NCBI GenBank assembly: GCA_041390825.1
Contig: JAWKPF010000012.1
Location: forward strand, 75,625-139,624
Direction: 5' to 3'
Length of the DNA stretch: 64,000 bases
Source: Thermomicrobiales bacterium
GTDB taxonomy: Bacteria; Chloroflexota; Chloroflexia; Thermomicrobiales; UBA6265
Program-made: the position numbers and the translations under genes
The notes under the pieces: generated by a model
What the model saw: only the letters and a program-made list of their open reading frames with translations
What the model was told of the DNA's origin: nothing
The model's database searches: none
In this document: in pieces, positions 17,613-26,792 of the stretch
Layout: each line of letters begins with the position of its first letter
Numbering within the stretch: position 1 is the first letter of the stretch

Positions 17613-18956
17613 TCATGCGCTGGCCGTCACATCGGATTCTGCCACGTCTTGCTCCATGCGTACAGTCTGTGCTTGCAAGCGCGCCCGTCTGACCGGGGAC
17701 CATGCCGTTGTGATCTCGCCGGAGCGAACCCGGTGATGTCGAGAAAAGTAGAAATAGAACGTCAATGCAGACAGGATGCTGAACACGACAAAGCTCACCA
17801 TCGAGGGCCAATAGCCATACGACACGATGAGCAACCCGCCCAGATAGGTCGCGAAGGCGTAACCAAGGTTCCAGACCGACGAGCGGATGCCAAACACGCC
17901 GGCCCGCGCTCGTTGCGGCAGGATCTCGCTGATGAACGTCACCTCGATAGGCCAGGACATGCTTGCCGTACCCGACCGCCAGAGCATCCCCAACACAGCG
18001 ATCGCCAGCGACGGAAAGAAGATCAGCGGTATGAAGAAGGGCACGACACTCAGCCGGAGCGCCAGGGTCGAATTCACAGCCCCCGCGCGCGCGACGATCA
18101 TTGGCGAGAGCAGTCCCGCCACGGCGGCCACGAGTCCGCCCAGCGCGAAGATGTACCCCACCTGATCGTCGCTCGATCCCAGGCTCTTCAGGTAGACGTT
18201 GTAGAAGGGCCAGACCATTCCGACGCCAATGCTCATCAGGCCGCCCATCAGCGCGAACTGCAGCATGTCCATGCGTGTCCGTTTGCGTTCTTCCGGTGGT
18301 TCTTCCGCGGCGTTCGATTTGCCGCGCCGGTGTCCGCGCTGTTTTCTGGGCTCTTTCATCATGAAGAGCGGAATCAGCGCCAAGACCGCAATCCCCGCGC
18401 CGGTCAGCATCGCTGCCCGATACGCCATCACCGAGCCTTCGTCGATCGACGGCGCGATCCGCGCGAAGAAATCGGGCGCGAAACCGCCCATCAGCGAACC
18501 AACCATGAGCGAGAGGTTCACGACAGAGAGCGACACTGCCGATGCGTACTGCCGGTACTCCTGACGTTCGTGATCCATGATGAATGGCAGCACCGGGTTG
18601 ATCAGGAACGCCAGCGACGCCCCGTAGGCCACCGCCAGGATCATCAGCAGCCATTGGTTGGTCGACAGTCCGAGGCCGAAGCTGGAAATGCACAGCACCG
18701 CGAACCCGGTCACCAGCACCCGCCAGTTTCCAAAACGGTTGATCGCGGCTCCCATTCCGAGCGATGCCGCGGCAACCGAGAGCGTCGCCACCGCGCGCCA
18801 TTGGCCGATGAAGTCCTCCCGGTATCCCAGTTCGAGCAGGTAGAAATTGAAGATGAGCTCGATCACTCCGAAGCCAATATTGGCCAGGAGGCAATACACC
18901 AGGATGAGTTTGACATCGGGGTTGAACGACCGAACGCGCTGCAGATAGGTGAACAT
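17613..18956 (-). CDS. MFS transporter
   Basis: This 447-residue polytopic protein has about twelve hydrophobic segments. A long charged loop rich in Lys/Arg/Glu (KEPRKQRGHRRGKSNAAEEP) falls near the middle, as in the major facilitator superfamily, dividing the two six-helix halves. A conserved-loop pattern follows the second helix (GAAINRFGNWRVLV). The substrate is not deducible. It may share a transcript with the GH3 hydrolase (46-base gap), which would fit import of released sugar or muropeptide, but this is inference. It is divergent from the threonine-aldolase-like gene at 19106. Confidence 0.85.
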   Translation of the reverse strand: MFTYLQRVRSFNPDVKLILVYCLLANIGFGVIELIFNFYLLELGYREDFIGQWRAVATLSVAAASLGMGAAINRFGNWRVLVTGFAVLCISSFGLGLSTNQWLLMILAVAYGASLAFLINPVLPFIMDHERQEYRQYASAVSLSVVNLSLMVGSLMGGFAPDFFARIAPSIDEGSVMAYRAAMLTGAGIAVLALIPLFMMKEPRKQRGHRRGKSNAAEEPPEERKRTRMDMLQFALMGGLMSIGVGMVWPFYNVYLKSLGSSDDQVGYIFALGGLVAAVAGLLSPMIVARAGAVNSTLALRLSVVPFFIPLIFFPSLAIAVLGMLWRSGTASMSWPIEVTFISEILPQRARAGVFGIRSSVWNLGYAFATYLGGLLIVSYGYWPSMVSFVVFSILSALTFYFYFSRHHRVRSGEITTAWSPVRRARLQAQTVRMEQDVAESDVTASA

Positions 18957-19105
18957 CCGCCTCTGGTTTCGGTGTCGGACGGGTTAGGCGCTGCCGGAGG
19001 ATAGCACGATTCAAAGCGCTGCCGGATTCCCGATATCCCAAGCCGCAATCGACCGGATAGAATGGCCCTCGAATTGGATGGGCGGCCGCAATCCGGAGGA
19101 TCAGT

Positions 19106-20158
19106 GTGATCGATTTCAGAAGCGATACCTTGACCAAGCCATCGGCGGGGATGCGCCGGGCGATGGCCGAAGCAGAGGTTGGCGACGAACAGTATCGCGA
19201 GGATCCAACGGTCAATCGCCTGCAGGAGATGGCTGCCGAACTCACCGGAAAAGAAGCCGCGCTCTTCGTCCCGTCCGGAACGATGTGCAACGCCATTGCC
19301 TTTGCGGTTCATTGCCGCCCGGGCGATGCCGTCATCCTCGAGCGTCGCGCGCATCCGAATATCGCGGAAGGGGGTGGCCCAGCCATTTTCGCCAGCGTCA
19401 TGATGCGTGGTCTCGAGGGAGAACGCGGCGTCTTCACTGCGGAGCAGGTGCGGTCCTATCTCAGCAACCGGGGAACCCACACATCCAAGTCAGCGATGAT
19501 CTCGGTCGAGAACACCTCCAACCAGGGAGGCGGCAAGATCTGGCCGTTGGAGACCCTGGCTGGTCTTCGCGCCCTCTGTGACGAAGCGGGAATGAAACTG
19601 CACATGGACGGCGCTCGCCTGATGAATGCCTCGGTTGGCAGCGACACGCCGGTTTCCGTGATTGCGTCCTATCCCGATTCAGTCTGGATCGACCTCTCCA
19701 AGGGCCTCGGCGCGCCGGTTGGCGCGGTCATCGCGGGATCGGCTGAATTCATCGAGGAAGGCCGACTGTGGAAGCATCGGCTGGGTGGGGCGATGCGCCA
19801 GGCGGGCATCATTGCCGCTGCCGGCATCTATGCCTTCGAACATAACGTCGAACGGCTGGCCGAAGACCACGAAAACGCCAAAGTGCTCGCGGAAGGGATC
19901 GGCAACGTTCCCGGTATCGAGCTCCTGCGCACGCCGGTGGAAACCAACATCGTCATTTTCAGTGTCGCCAACACTGGCATGAGCGCGGTCGAATTCGCTC
20001 AGATCATGCGCGAGGAACATGGTGTCGCGATGAGTCCCTATATCGACCCGCTGACCATTCGCGCTGTCACCCACCTGGACGTCAACCGTGACGACTGCAT
20101 GAAGGGCATTGCCGCGGTCCACGCTACCGCCACAACCGGTCAGTTGAAGGTCAACTAG
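19106..20158 (+). CDS. Threonine aldolase family PLP enzyme (GLY1/LtaE type)
   Basis: This 350-residue protein starts at GTG 19106 behind GGAGGA. It has the full beta-eliminating-lyase layout: IDFRSDTLTKP at the N-terminus, GDEQYREDPTVNRLQE, ALFVPSGTMCNAIA, ENTSNQGGGKIWP, LHMDGARLMNA, and SVWIDLSKGLGAPVGAV with the PLP Lys. It is expected to cleave L-threonine or allo-threonine to glycine and acetaldehyde, or a related beta-hydroxy amino acid. It is a single-gene unit, divergent from the MFS gene. Confidence 0.92.
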   Translation: MIDFRSDTLTKPSAGMRRAMAEAEVGDEQYREDPTVNRLQEMAAELTGKEAALFVPSGTMCNAIAFAVHCRPGDAVILERRAHPNIAEGGGPAIFASVMMRGLEGERGVFTAEQVRSYLSNRGTHTSKSAMISVENTSNQGGGKIWPLETLAGLRALCDEAGMKLHMDGARLMNASVGSDTPVSVIASYPDSVWIDLSKGLGAPVGAVIAGSAEFIEEGRLWKHRLGGAMRQAGIIAAAGIYAFEHNVERLAEDHENAKVLAEGIGNVPGIELLRTPVETNIVIFSVANTGMSAVEFAQIMREEHGVAMSPYIDPLTIRAVTHLDVNRDDCMKGIAAVHATATTGQLKVN

Positions 20159-20269
20159 CGTTCACCAGAGATCCCGGCCGATTCGCTCCAGCTCTCCGGA
20201 TGTTGTTCCGCTGGCATACAATCCCGCCATCGTCCATTCCAACCAATTGAGCAACAAAGGATCTCGACT

Positions 20270-21292
20270 ATGGCTGCCCCAAAATCAGCGATCTCCGACC
20301 GATATGAGCCGATCGACCAGCGCCTGAAGGCAGGCGGAGTCGTCATTCTCGACGGTGGCATCGGTTCAGAACTCCAGGAAGTCGGATACCCGGATAGCGC
20401 CAAGGATCGCCCTGCCAATTTCACGTGGGGAAGCCTGGCCATTTCGGAGGCGCCGGAGAAGCTCATCGAGGTCCATCGCCGCTACGCGGAAACCGGCTGC
20501 GATGTGATCGAGACGCATACGTTTGCGCTCAATCGCATCTACTCTGGTATCGAGCGTGGAAAGCTCGATCTGCCGAAAGACGCCTGGAAAGACCTTGCCA
20601 TCGAATCGGTGCGCCTTGCCCGTGAAGGCGCCAGGCGCGCAGGTCGCCCTGATGTCTCTGTCGCGTTCGCTTGCCGCACCATGGACTGGCCTGGCGATCA
20701 GCAAGAGGAAGCGCGCGACTACGAAGGCACGTACGTGCCCCTCGATTTCGATAACTATCTGAAACCGTTGGCCGAACTGCTCGCCAACGCCGAGGGGGAC
20801 GACAAACCTGACCTCGTGCTCATGGAGATCCAGAAGGAAATCCCCGAGGACCTCCTGTTCCCCGACTATCAACTCTTCATCGATACGGGCATTCCCCTCT
20901 GGATCTCCTATCGCCGGTCAGTCGGGGCCATTATCGATGTCGATGGAGGTGTGGTGCTCGAGGATGGCGATCGCTTCGGGAATGCCGCCGCGGTCTTCGA
21001 GCAGATGGGCGCCGCGGCCGTGCTCGTGAACTGCTTGCCGTCAGACAAGGTCGATGGTGTTGCTCCGTGGCTGCGCGAATTCACGAGCCTCCCAATTGGC
21101 GCCTATCCCAACATGGGCACCTACCTGCGGTACGAATGGGACTGGAGCGTTTGCCCGACGCCCGAGCAGTTCCTGGCGTCCGCGCGCTCGTGGGTCGATG
21201 AGGGCATGCAGATCATTGGCGGATGCTGTGGCGCGCGTCCAGCGCACATCAAGGCGCTGGTCGACGGTCTCCAGCTGGCTGTTGTCGACTGA
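20270..21292 (+). CDS. Homocysteine S-methyltransferase family protein
   Basis: This 340-residue TIM-barrel protein has the entry motif VVILDGGIGSELQE, the Cys strand AAAVLVNCLPSD, and the C-terminal GGCCGARPAHIKAL pair of Cys. Together these three Cys form the zinc site that activates the thiol in this family. Known relatives use S-methylmethionine or a methyl donor to methylate homocysteine; others act on selenocysteine or as betaine enzymes. The actual methyl donor cannot be assigned. It is monocistronic, with no other methionine gene next to it. A TACAAT box at 20217-20222 could be its -10. Confidence 0.85.
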   Translation: MAAPKSAISDRYEPIDQRLKAGGVVILDGGIGSELQEVGYPDSAKDRPANFTWGSLAISEAPEKLIEVHRRYAETGCDVIETHTFALNRIYSGIERGKLDLPKDAWKDLAIESVRLAREGARRAGRPDVSVAFACRTMDWPGDQQEEARDYEGTYVPLDFDNYLKPLAELLANAEGDDKPDLVLMEIQKEIPEDLLFPDYQLFIDTGIPLWISYRRSVGAIIDVDGGVVLEDGDRFGNAAAVFEQMGAAAVLVNCLPSDKVDGVAPWLREFTSLPIGAYPNMGTYLRYEWDWSVCPTPEQFLASARSWVDEGMQIIGGCCGARPAHIKALVDGLQLAVVD

Positions 21293-21555
21293 AGCCTTTT
21301 CGCGCAGCAGCTCGCTACATCCACCAGGAGCATCGACTGCCCCTGAAGATGGCAAGGGGTCGCTTGCGCGATCATCGGCGGATATCGTGGTGCAAGTCGA
21401 GAACGCGGATCGTCGACGACATCCGCGTTCGTTCGCAGCGTCAACCGATCCGCGATGACAATCTGGAAATTTGGCGCCGATAGGGGAGTGACCGACGGCC
21501 CTTCGTAGGGTAGACTGGGGTCAATATTCGCCGAATTCAGTTGGGAAGGACCCGC

Positions 21556-22074
21556 ATGTCTGACCGCTCCCAACCCTCCGGCGGCAAGCGCAAACGAATC
21601 AATGCCGAGGTTGCCTCCCCCGGGGCGACACTGGGTGATTGGATTCGCGTAAGCCGCATGCAGCAATCGATGAGTCAGCGCGAGCTGGCCGATCGATCGG
21701 GATTGAGCCGATCTTATCTGTGCGATATTGAGCGTGGGCGTGGCGCCCAGCCGAGTGTGCAAACGCTCGACAAGCTTGCCGCGGCGCTTGGCGTTTCGCG
21801 AATGGAGCTTCTGCGCGCCGCGGGCATCATCGAGCCGAACCCGGGTCAGGAGCGCTCTGACCGGGAACGGCGCTTTGCCGCCCTCTTCCGCGACCTGAGC
21901 CCGAAGGGGAAGGACGCGGTCGAGCGCTTCGCCCGTTTTACTCATGCCGAGGAGCACCGCTGGGTTCAGCCGAAACTCCCCGACCGCAAGGGAGCGACCA
22001 ACGAGTCGCTTCCGGCGCAGCCGGGCCCGCTGCTCTTCGACTCATCGCTCGGTGATGGCGACGTTGGGGTCTAG
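21556..22074 (+). CDS. XRE-family (Cro/C1-type HTH) transcriptional regulator
   Basis: This 172-residue protein starts at ATG 21556 behind GGAAGG. The helix-turn-helix is at about residues 28-90: LGDWIRVSRMQQSMSQRELA, then LSRSYLCDIERG, then TLDKLAAALGVSRMELL. The region around 100-130 (RFAALFRDLSPKGKDAVERF) is an Arg/Glu-rich helix, and the last 45 residues look disordered. No sensor domain is present. It stands alone, so its targets are unknown. Confidence 0.88.
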   Translation: MSDRSQPSGGKRKRINAEVASPGATLGDWIRVSRMQQSMSQRELADRSGLSRSYLCDIERGRGAQPSVQTLDKLAAALGVSRMELLRAAGIIEPNPGQERSDRERRFAALFRDLSPKGKDAVERFARFTHAEEHRWVQPKLPDRKGATNESLPAQPGPLLFDSSLGDGDVGV

Positions 22075-22095
22075 TTTCTGAGTGAACGAGCAACA

Positions 22096-22125
22096 GTGCC
22101 CGGTTCGATGACACGAGCCGGGCAC
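22096..22125 (+). terminator. Terminator-like hairpin after the XRE gene
   Basis: GTGCCCGG (22096-22103) pairs perfectly with CCGGGCAC (22118-22125). The T-tract after it is poor (CGTCGTT), so it may be a weak terminator or an mRNA 3' stabiliser. Confidence 0.4.
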
Positions 22126-22270
22126 CGTCGTTCCGGTGGGCGTGTTTTGCGCGTGATCCGGAGCGTGCCGGGCAGCTTTTCCGTGCCGAGCGACTTTTTT
22201 CCGATGCAGCCGAGATAGGCTGCACAGGCGGGTCGATGAGAATCCGTGGCCCGGCGCGTCTCGGGATAAC

Positions 22271-22561
22271 CTACTCCGCGACCAGTTCGTAGATTTCGCG
22301 GCCTCTCTCAGCGAGCAGGGGCACGACCTCGCCGAGAATCAGCCGCTGAAACTCCGGATTCTCCCGATGGGCCGCGAACGCCGCTTCATCCGTGTATTGC
22401 TCGTAGAGCAAGAAGACATTCGGATCATCGACCGATCGATTGATGATGTATCTGTGACAGCCCGGTTCGGCGTTCGCCGAAGGCGTCATCTCGGCGAGCA
22501 GGGCCGCCACATCATCTCCAGCGCCATCTCGAGCAACAAACCGCGCGACCACCACGTACAT
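22271..22561 (-). CDS. Antibiotic biosynthesis monooxygenase (ABM) domain protein
   Basis: This 96-residue single-domain ferredoxin-like protein starts at ATG 22561 (MYVVVARFVARDGAGDDVAA). The mid-part YIINRSVDDPNVFLLYEQYTD and FAAHRENPEFQRL is the typical ABM layout with the His near the second helix. Proteins of this type act as cofactor-less monooxygenases, quinol enzymes or AI-2 catabolic proteins; which is uncertain. It lies downstream of proC with an 89-base gap on the same strand. Confidence 0.8.
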   Translation of the reverse strand: MYVVVARFVARDGAGDDVAALLAEMTPSANAEPGCHRYIINRSVDDPNVFLLYEQYTDEAAFAAHRENPEFQRLILGEVVPLLAERGREIYELVAE

Positions 22562-22650
22562 CGATCGATCTCCTCGTGTGCCAGAGCGGGAGCTCAGACT
22601 CCAGAAACGCCCGGTGAATCTCATTCCCTGAACCCAAACAGGGAACTTGC

Positions 22651-23493
22651 TTACTCGTTCTTTGCCAACTCCTGCGTGCGCTGAAACGCGGCGTACACCG
22701 CCTTGGAGTAGATCGTCCGCAGCGAGCCTTTTTCCATCTGGTAGATCGCTTCGGCCGACGTTCCGCCCGGGGATGTGACCATGTTGCGCAGTTCCGCCAT
22801 ATGCTTCCCGGAATCGCGGGCAAATTCCACCGATCCCGACACCGTCTGCAGCACGATCTCCTCCGCGATACGTCGCGGGAACCCCATGTGCACCCCGGCG
22901 TCGATGAGCGCTTCCATCATCAGGAAGACATAGGTGGGACCGGTGCCGGACAGCGCGGTCGCCATGTCGACATACTTTTCAGTCTCGACCCAGAGTTCCT
23001 TGCCAAGCGCGCCGAGCACGCTGCGTACCTGTGACATGCGCGCATCTGACACAGCGGGTGTCGATGTCCAGACCAGCATTCCCTGGCCGATCTGCGCCGG
23101 GGTGTTTGGCATGACGCGGACCAGCGCCTCGTGATCGAGCCCGCCGCGGAGCTTGTTGAAGGTCGTTCCAGCCAGGATCGAGATCACCACCTGATCTTCA
23201 CGTAACTGGCCGTTCAGTTGCCGCATGATCGGCGCCAGCACTTGTGGTTTTACCGTCAGGACGACCAGATCGGCCGCCTGCGCCGCATCCAGATTCGACT
23301 CGCACACCGATATGCCGTATCGCTCCGCAAGCTGGTTGCGCCGATCCAAACGCGGATGCGAGGCCACGATCTGTCCTGGGTCGACCAACCCTCGAGCAAG
23401 CAAGCCGGCCAGCATGGCTTCACCCATGACCCCGCTGCCGACAAAGGCAACCCTCACTCCGGCGAGCGGAGCAATCGATTCTGTGTTCGTCAT
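22651..23493 (-). CDS. proC: Pyrroline-5-carboxylate reductase
   Basis: This 280-residue enzyme completes proline synthesis by NAD(P)H-dependent reduction of pyrroline-5-carboxylate. The N-terminal Rossmann segment VRVAFVGSGVMGEAMLAGLL, then VVLTVKPQVLAPIM, ALVRVMPNTPAQIGQGM and the substrate-site region MVTSPGGTSAEAIYQME are all present. The ATG at 23493 is the start, because the frame upstream is only the antisense of the neighbour. The stretch before it holds repeat copy B. No other proline gene is adjacent. Confidence 0.95.
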   Translation of the reverse strand: MTNTESIAPLAGVRVAFVGSGVMGEAMLAGLLARGLVDPGQIVASHPRLDRRNQLAERYGISVCESNLDAAQAADLVVLTVKPQVLAPIMRQLNGQLREDQVVISILAGTTFNKLRGGLDHEALVRVMPNTPAQIGQGMLVWTSTPAVSDARMSQVRSVLGALGKELWVETEKYVDMATALSGTGPTYVFLMMEALIDAGVHMGFPRRIAEEIVLQTVSGSVEFARDSGKHMAELRNMVTSPGGTSAEAIYQMEKGSLRTIYSKAVYAAFQRTQELAKNE

Positions 23494-23511
23494 TGGTTTC
23501 TCGAGTTTAGT

Positions 23512-23544
23512 GTCCAGAGTCCAGAGTCCAGAGGCCAGGGTCCA
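23512..23544 (-). repeat. Interspersed intergenic repeat, copy B
   Basis: Tandem GTCCAGAGTCCAGAGTCCA-type units (reverse complement of copy A at 13238-13265) occur in the gap between proC and the DUF255 gene, with scattered partial units to about 23635. Confidence 0.6.
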
Positions 23545-23724
23545 AAGGGTCGAGTTTTGTGCTCCAGGCGGATCCTGGACTACAGGATGCAACGATCCGT
23601 CTGGCCCTCGAACCCTGGACCAACGATCATCTCGGCATTGTATCCGGCGCCTCAGCCGGACCGTGCGAGAATTGCAACGCTCTGGCCGGTATCGAGCGCG
23701 GCCGCACTTCGAAAGGCCACCGAT

Positions 23725-25800
23725 ATGACCAACCGCCTTGCCACATCCTCCAGCCCATACCTCCAGCAACACAAGGACAACCCGGTCGATTGGTACCCGT
23801 GGGGAGATGAAGCCCTCGAACTGGCAACACGCGAACAAAAGCCGATCTTCCTTAGCGTCGGCTATTCGTCGTGTCATTGGTGCCATGTCATGGCCCATGA
23901 ATCGTTCGAGGACCCGGAAACCGCGGCGTTCATGAACGAGCACTTCGTCAATATCAAGGTCGATCGCGAGGAACGCCCCGATATCGACTCCATCTACATG
24001 ACCGCCGTGCAGGCGCTCACGGGTCACGGCGGCTGGCCGATGAGCGTCTTCCTGACGCCGGAGCAGGTTCCCTACTACGGAGGCACCTACTGGCCGCCGC
24101 AGCCACGCCAGGGCATGCCATCGTTCCGCCAGGTGTTGGAAGCGGTTGCTGACGCCTGGGAGAACAAGCGCGAGGATGTCCAGGAGAACGCTCAGAACGT
24201 CAAGCAATTCCTCGAAGCGGCCGCAACCCGGGTGCCGCGCGCGACTGAGCTGTCCGAAGATCTCTACGACGAAGCCGTCAAAGCCTTCTCCCAGTCATTC
24301 GACAGCACGTACGGCGGTTTTGGCAACGCTCCGAAGTTCCCCCAGCCTTCGATCATCGAGTTTTTGCAGCGATTCATTCGTCGCCGCAACGACACACGCG
24401 CAATTCGCATGGTGGAACTGACGCTCGACCAAATGGCCGCTGGCGGTATCAACGATCAGATCGGCGGCGGCTTTCATCGCTACTCGGTCGATGCCCAGTG
24501 GCTCGTGCCGCATTTCGAAAAGATGCTGTACGACAACGCCCAGCTCGCGCAGGTGTACCTGGACGCGTATCGGCAGTTCGGCCACGAGCGCTATGCCACC
24601 GTGGTCCAGCAGACCCTCCGCTGGGTTCTCCGCGAGATGACTGCCCCGGAGGGAGGCTTCTACTCGGCCCAGGACGCCGATACAGAGGGCGAAGAGGGGC
24701 TCTTCTACCTCTGGACCCCGGAGGAGATCGACGCGGTCCTCTCCGAGGAAGACGCAGCCATTGCCAAGCTCTACTGGACAATCGAGCCCGGCGGAAACTT
24801 CGAGGGACGCACGATTCTCACCAATCGGGTTTCCTACGAGGAGGTCGCGCGCCGTCTTGGTATCAAGCTCGATGTGGTTGCCCCGCGTATCGAGACCATT
24901 CGCGGCGCTCTGCTGGCAGCACGCAACCAACGCGTTCGACCCGGCCGCGATGAGAAGATCATCGCTTCCTGGAACGGCATGATGATTCGCCCGATGGCCG
25001 AAGCGGGAGTCGTGTACCGCGATCCCGCGTTCACCGAAGCTGCGGTCCGGGCGGGATCGTTCTTGCTCGACACGCTCTTCCCGGAATCAGGTGGGCTGCA
25101 TTCCATCCGCAACGGAGTCCCCGGCGCAGGAGCCTTCCTCGATGACTATGCGCACGCCATCGATGCGTTCCTCGCGCTCTACCAAACGACGTTCGACCGA
25201 CGGTGGTTCGAGGCCGCCCTTCGCCTGACCACCACGGTCGTCGATCAGTTCAGCGACGATGAAACCGGACTCTTCTTCGATGCAGCCAGTTCGGCAGAAG
25301 CGCTCGTCACGCGCCCCCGAGATCTGCAAGATGGAGCGACTCCTTCGGGAAACGCGGTCTTTGCCATCGATCTGGTGACGCTGAATCACATCACCATGGA
25401 CGAGGAATACCGTGCTCGGGCCGAGGCCATTCTCCGCACGCTGGCCTCGGTCGTCTCCAGCCAGCCGCTTGGCGTCAGCAAAGCGCTGTGCGCCATCGAA
25501 GCCTATCTCGCATCGGCTCAGGAAATCGCCATCGCGGCGCGCGCCGGTGACGAGCGGATCGGTGACTTCCAGCAGGTCTACTTCGACCGCTACAACCCGA
25601 ATTCCATCATCGGCCTCGCGGTCGACGGCGACGAAGCCGCCATCGCCGGAATGCCGTTCCTGGAATATCGCCCGCTCCGAGACGGAGAACCGGCCGCCTA
25701 TCTCTGTGAGCACTTCACCTGCTTGCCACCAGTCACAACGACGGAAGCACTGGGCAAGCTCCTCGACCGTGGCACTGGAATCACCTGGAGGTGGTTCTGA
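23725..25800 (+). CDS. Thioredoxin-fold domain (DUF255) protein, YyaL/SSP411 family
   Basis: This 691-residue protein starts at ATG 23725. It opens with the near-invariant family start NRLATSSSPYLQQHKDNPVDW, and the thioredoxin-like region carries CHWC (Cys50, Cys53) followed by HVM. From about residue 170 it is an (alpha/alpha)6-barrel like six-hairpin glycosidases, with segments GGINDQIGGGFHRYSVDAQW and HFEKMLYDNAQLAQVY. Family members are widespread but not biochemically settled; an N-acylglucosamine epimerase-like fold is known, so the reaction is unknown. It is cytoplasmic and has full family length. It is divergent from proC. Confidence 0.92.
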   Translation: MTNRLATSSSPYLQQHKDNPVDWYPWGDEALELATREQKPIFLSVGYSSCHWCHVMAHESFEDPETAAFMNEHFVNIKVDREERPDIDSIYMTAVQALTGHGGWPMSVFLTPEQVPYYGGTYWPPQPRQGMPSFRQVLEAVADAWENKREDVQENAQNVKQFLEAAATRVPRATELSEDLYDEAVKAFSQSFDSTYGGFGNAPKFPQPSIIEFLQRFIRRRNDTRAIRMVELTLDQMAAGGINDQIGGGFHRYSVDAQWLVPHFEKMLYDNAQLAQVYLDAYRQFGHERYATVVQQTLRWVLREMTAPEGGFYSAQDADTEGEEGLFYLWTPEEIDAVLSEEDAAIAKLYWTIEPGGNFEGRTILTNRVSYEEVARRLGIKLDVVAPRIETIRGALLAARNQRVRPGRDEKIIASWNGMMIRPMAEAGVVYRDPAFTEAAVRAGSFLLDTLFPESGGLHSIRNGVPGAGAFLDDYAHAIDAFLALYQTTFDRRWFEAALRLTTTVVDQFSDDETGLFFDAASSAEALVTRPRDLQDGATPSGNAVFAIDLVTLNHITMDEEYRARAEAILRTLASVVSSQPLGVSKALCAIEAYLASAQEIAIAARAGDERIGDFQQVYFDRYNPNSIIGLAVDGDEAAIAGMPFLEYRPLRDGEPAAYLCEHFTCLPPVTTTEALGKLLDRGTGITWRWF

Positions 25801-25837
25801 TGCAGGTCTGGCATTCGTGAGCTCGCAGACCTGCACC

Positions 25838-25866
25838 GGACTCTGGACGCTGGACGCTCGGCCCTG
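25838..25866 (+). repeat. Interspersed intergenic repeat, copy C
   Basis: GGACTCTGGACGCTGGACG lies in the gap between the convergent DUF255 and FAH genes. It is of the same unit type as copies A (13238-13265) and B (23512-23544). Confidence 0.5.
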
Positions 25867-25883
25867 AACCATTCCCCGCAGGC

Positions 25884-26642
25884 TCAGTTCACCGAATTGG
25901 CCAGCGTTCCGATGCCGCTGACGCTCACCTCGATCTGATCTCCGGCTTTCATCGGCCCCACGTTGAACGGGGTGCCCGTCAAGATCAGGTCGCCCGGGTC
26001 GAGTGTCATGATGTGGCTGATGTATTCCACCAGCTGGGGGACCGGAAAGTGCATCGTGGATACTGCCTGGTTCTGGCGCAGTTCGCCGTTGAGCCGTGAC
26101 TGCACGACCGCTTGAGCGAGATCGAGTTCCGTCTCGATCCACGGTCCCACTGGGCAATAGGTGTGGAAGCCTTTCGCCCGTACCCATTGCCCGTCTTTCT
26201 TCTGCAACGTCCGGTCCGACACGTCGTTCGCGCAGGTGAACCCGGCGATGTAGTTCCTCCATTCCGAACGGGGAACATCCCGCGCCGTCTTTCCGATCAC
26301 CAGCGCCAGCTCCGCTTCGTAGTCGGTCTGATGCTCCGGGTTCGCGATTCTGATCGTCTCACCAGGGCCGATCACAGATGACGTCGGTTTCATGAAGAGT
26401 ACGGGCTCGTCGGGAATCTTTCGGTTCGGATCCCGTTCGGTCACGTGATCGAGGTAGTTGAGACCGACGCAGACGATCTTCCCCGGAGCAAGCGGGGCAA
26501 CCAATCGCCCCTCGCTCTCGATCTTTGCGCCCTTCACGGGAGCCAGCCAATCGTCCCCCTCCCAGGCGAACCATTCGGTCTTGTCGATCACGACCCGACG
26601 CGGCGTCGTCTCGCTGTCGAGCACCACACGTCCCAATCGCAT
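25884..26642 (-). CDS. Fumarylacetoacetate hydrolase (FAH) family protein
   Basis: This 252-residue protein starts at ATG 26642 behind AGGAGG. The catalytic domain begins KIVCVGLNYLDHVTE. Metal-binding acids sit in DYEAELALVIG, then GFTCANDVSDR and KGFHTYCPVGPWI follow, with GDLILTGTPFNVGP at the C-terminus. The family contains hydrolases, hydratases and decarboxylases acting on 2,4-dioxo or 2-oxo acids of aromatic and sugar-acid breakdown; which applies is not clear. The first 60 residues are a short N-terminal domain. It is divergent from the SCO1664-like gene. Confidence 0.87.
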   Translation of the reverse strand: MRLGRVVLDSETTPRRVVIDKTEWFAWEGDDWLAPVKGAKIESEGRLVAPLAPGKIVCVGLNYLDHVTERDPNRKIPDEPVLFMKPTSSVIGPGETIRIANPEHQTDYEAELALVIGKTARDVPRSEWRNYIAGFTCANDVSDRTLQKKDGQWVRAKGFHTYCPVGPWIETELDLAQAVVQSRLNGELRQNQAVSTMHFPVPQLVEYISHIMTLDPGDLILTGTPFNVGPMKAGDQIEVSVSGIGTLANSVN

Positions 26643-26792
26643 GCCATTCCTCCTGTTGCGACTCGTGCGCAGCCGACCGAATCCTACCCGTATCGAGCCT
26701 GCCAGGATGCGCGTCGATTCGCCGTCTCGTCGTTCTGACGAGTACACTCAGCCCAGGAAGCCTGCACGCGTTGCGATCCTCGATCCGCCCTC

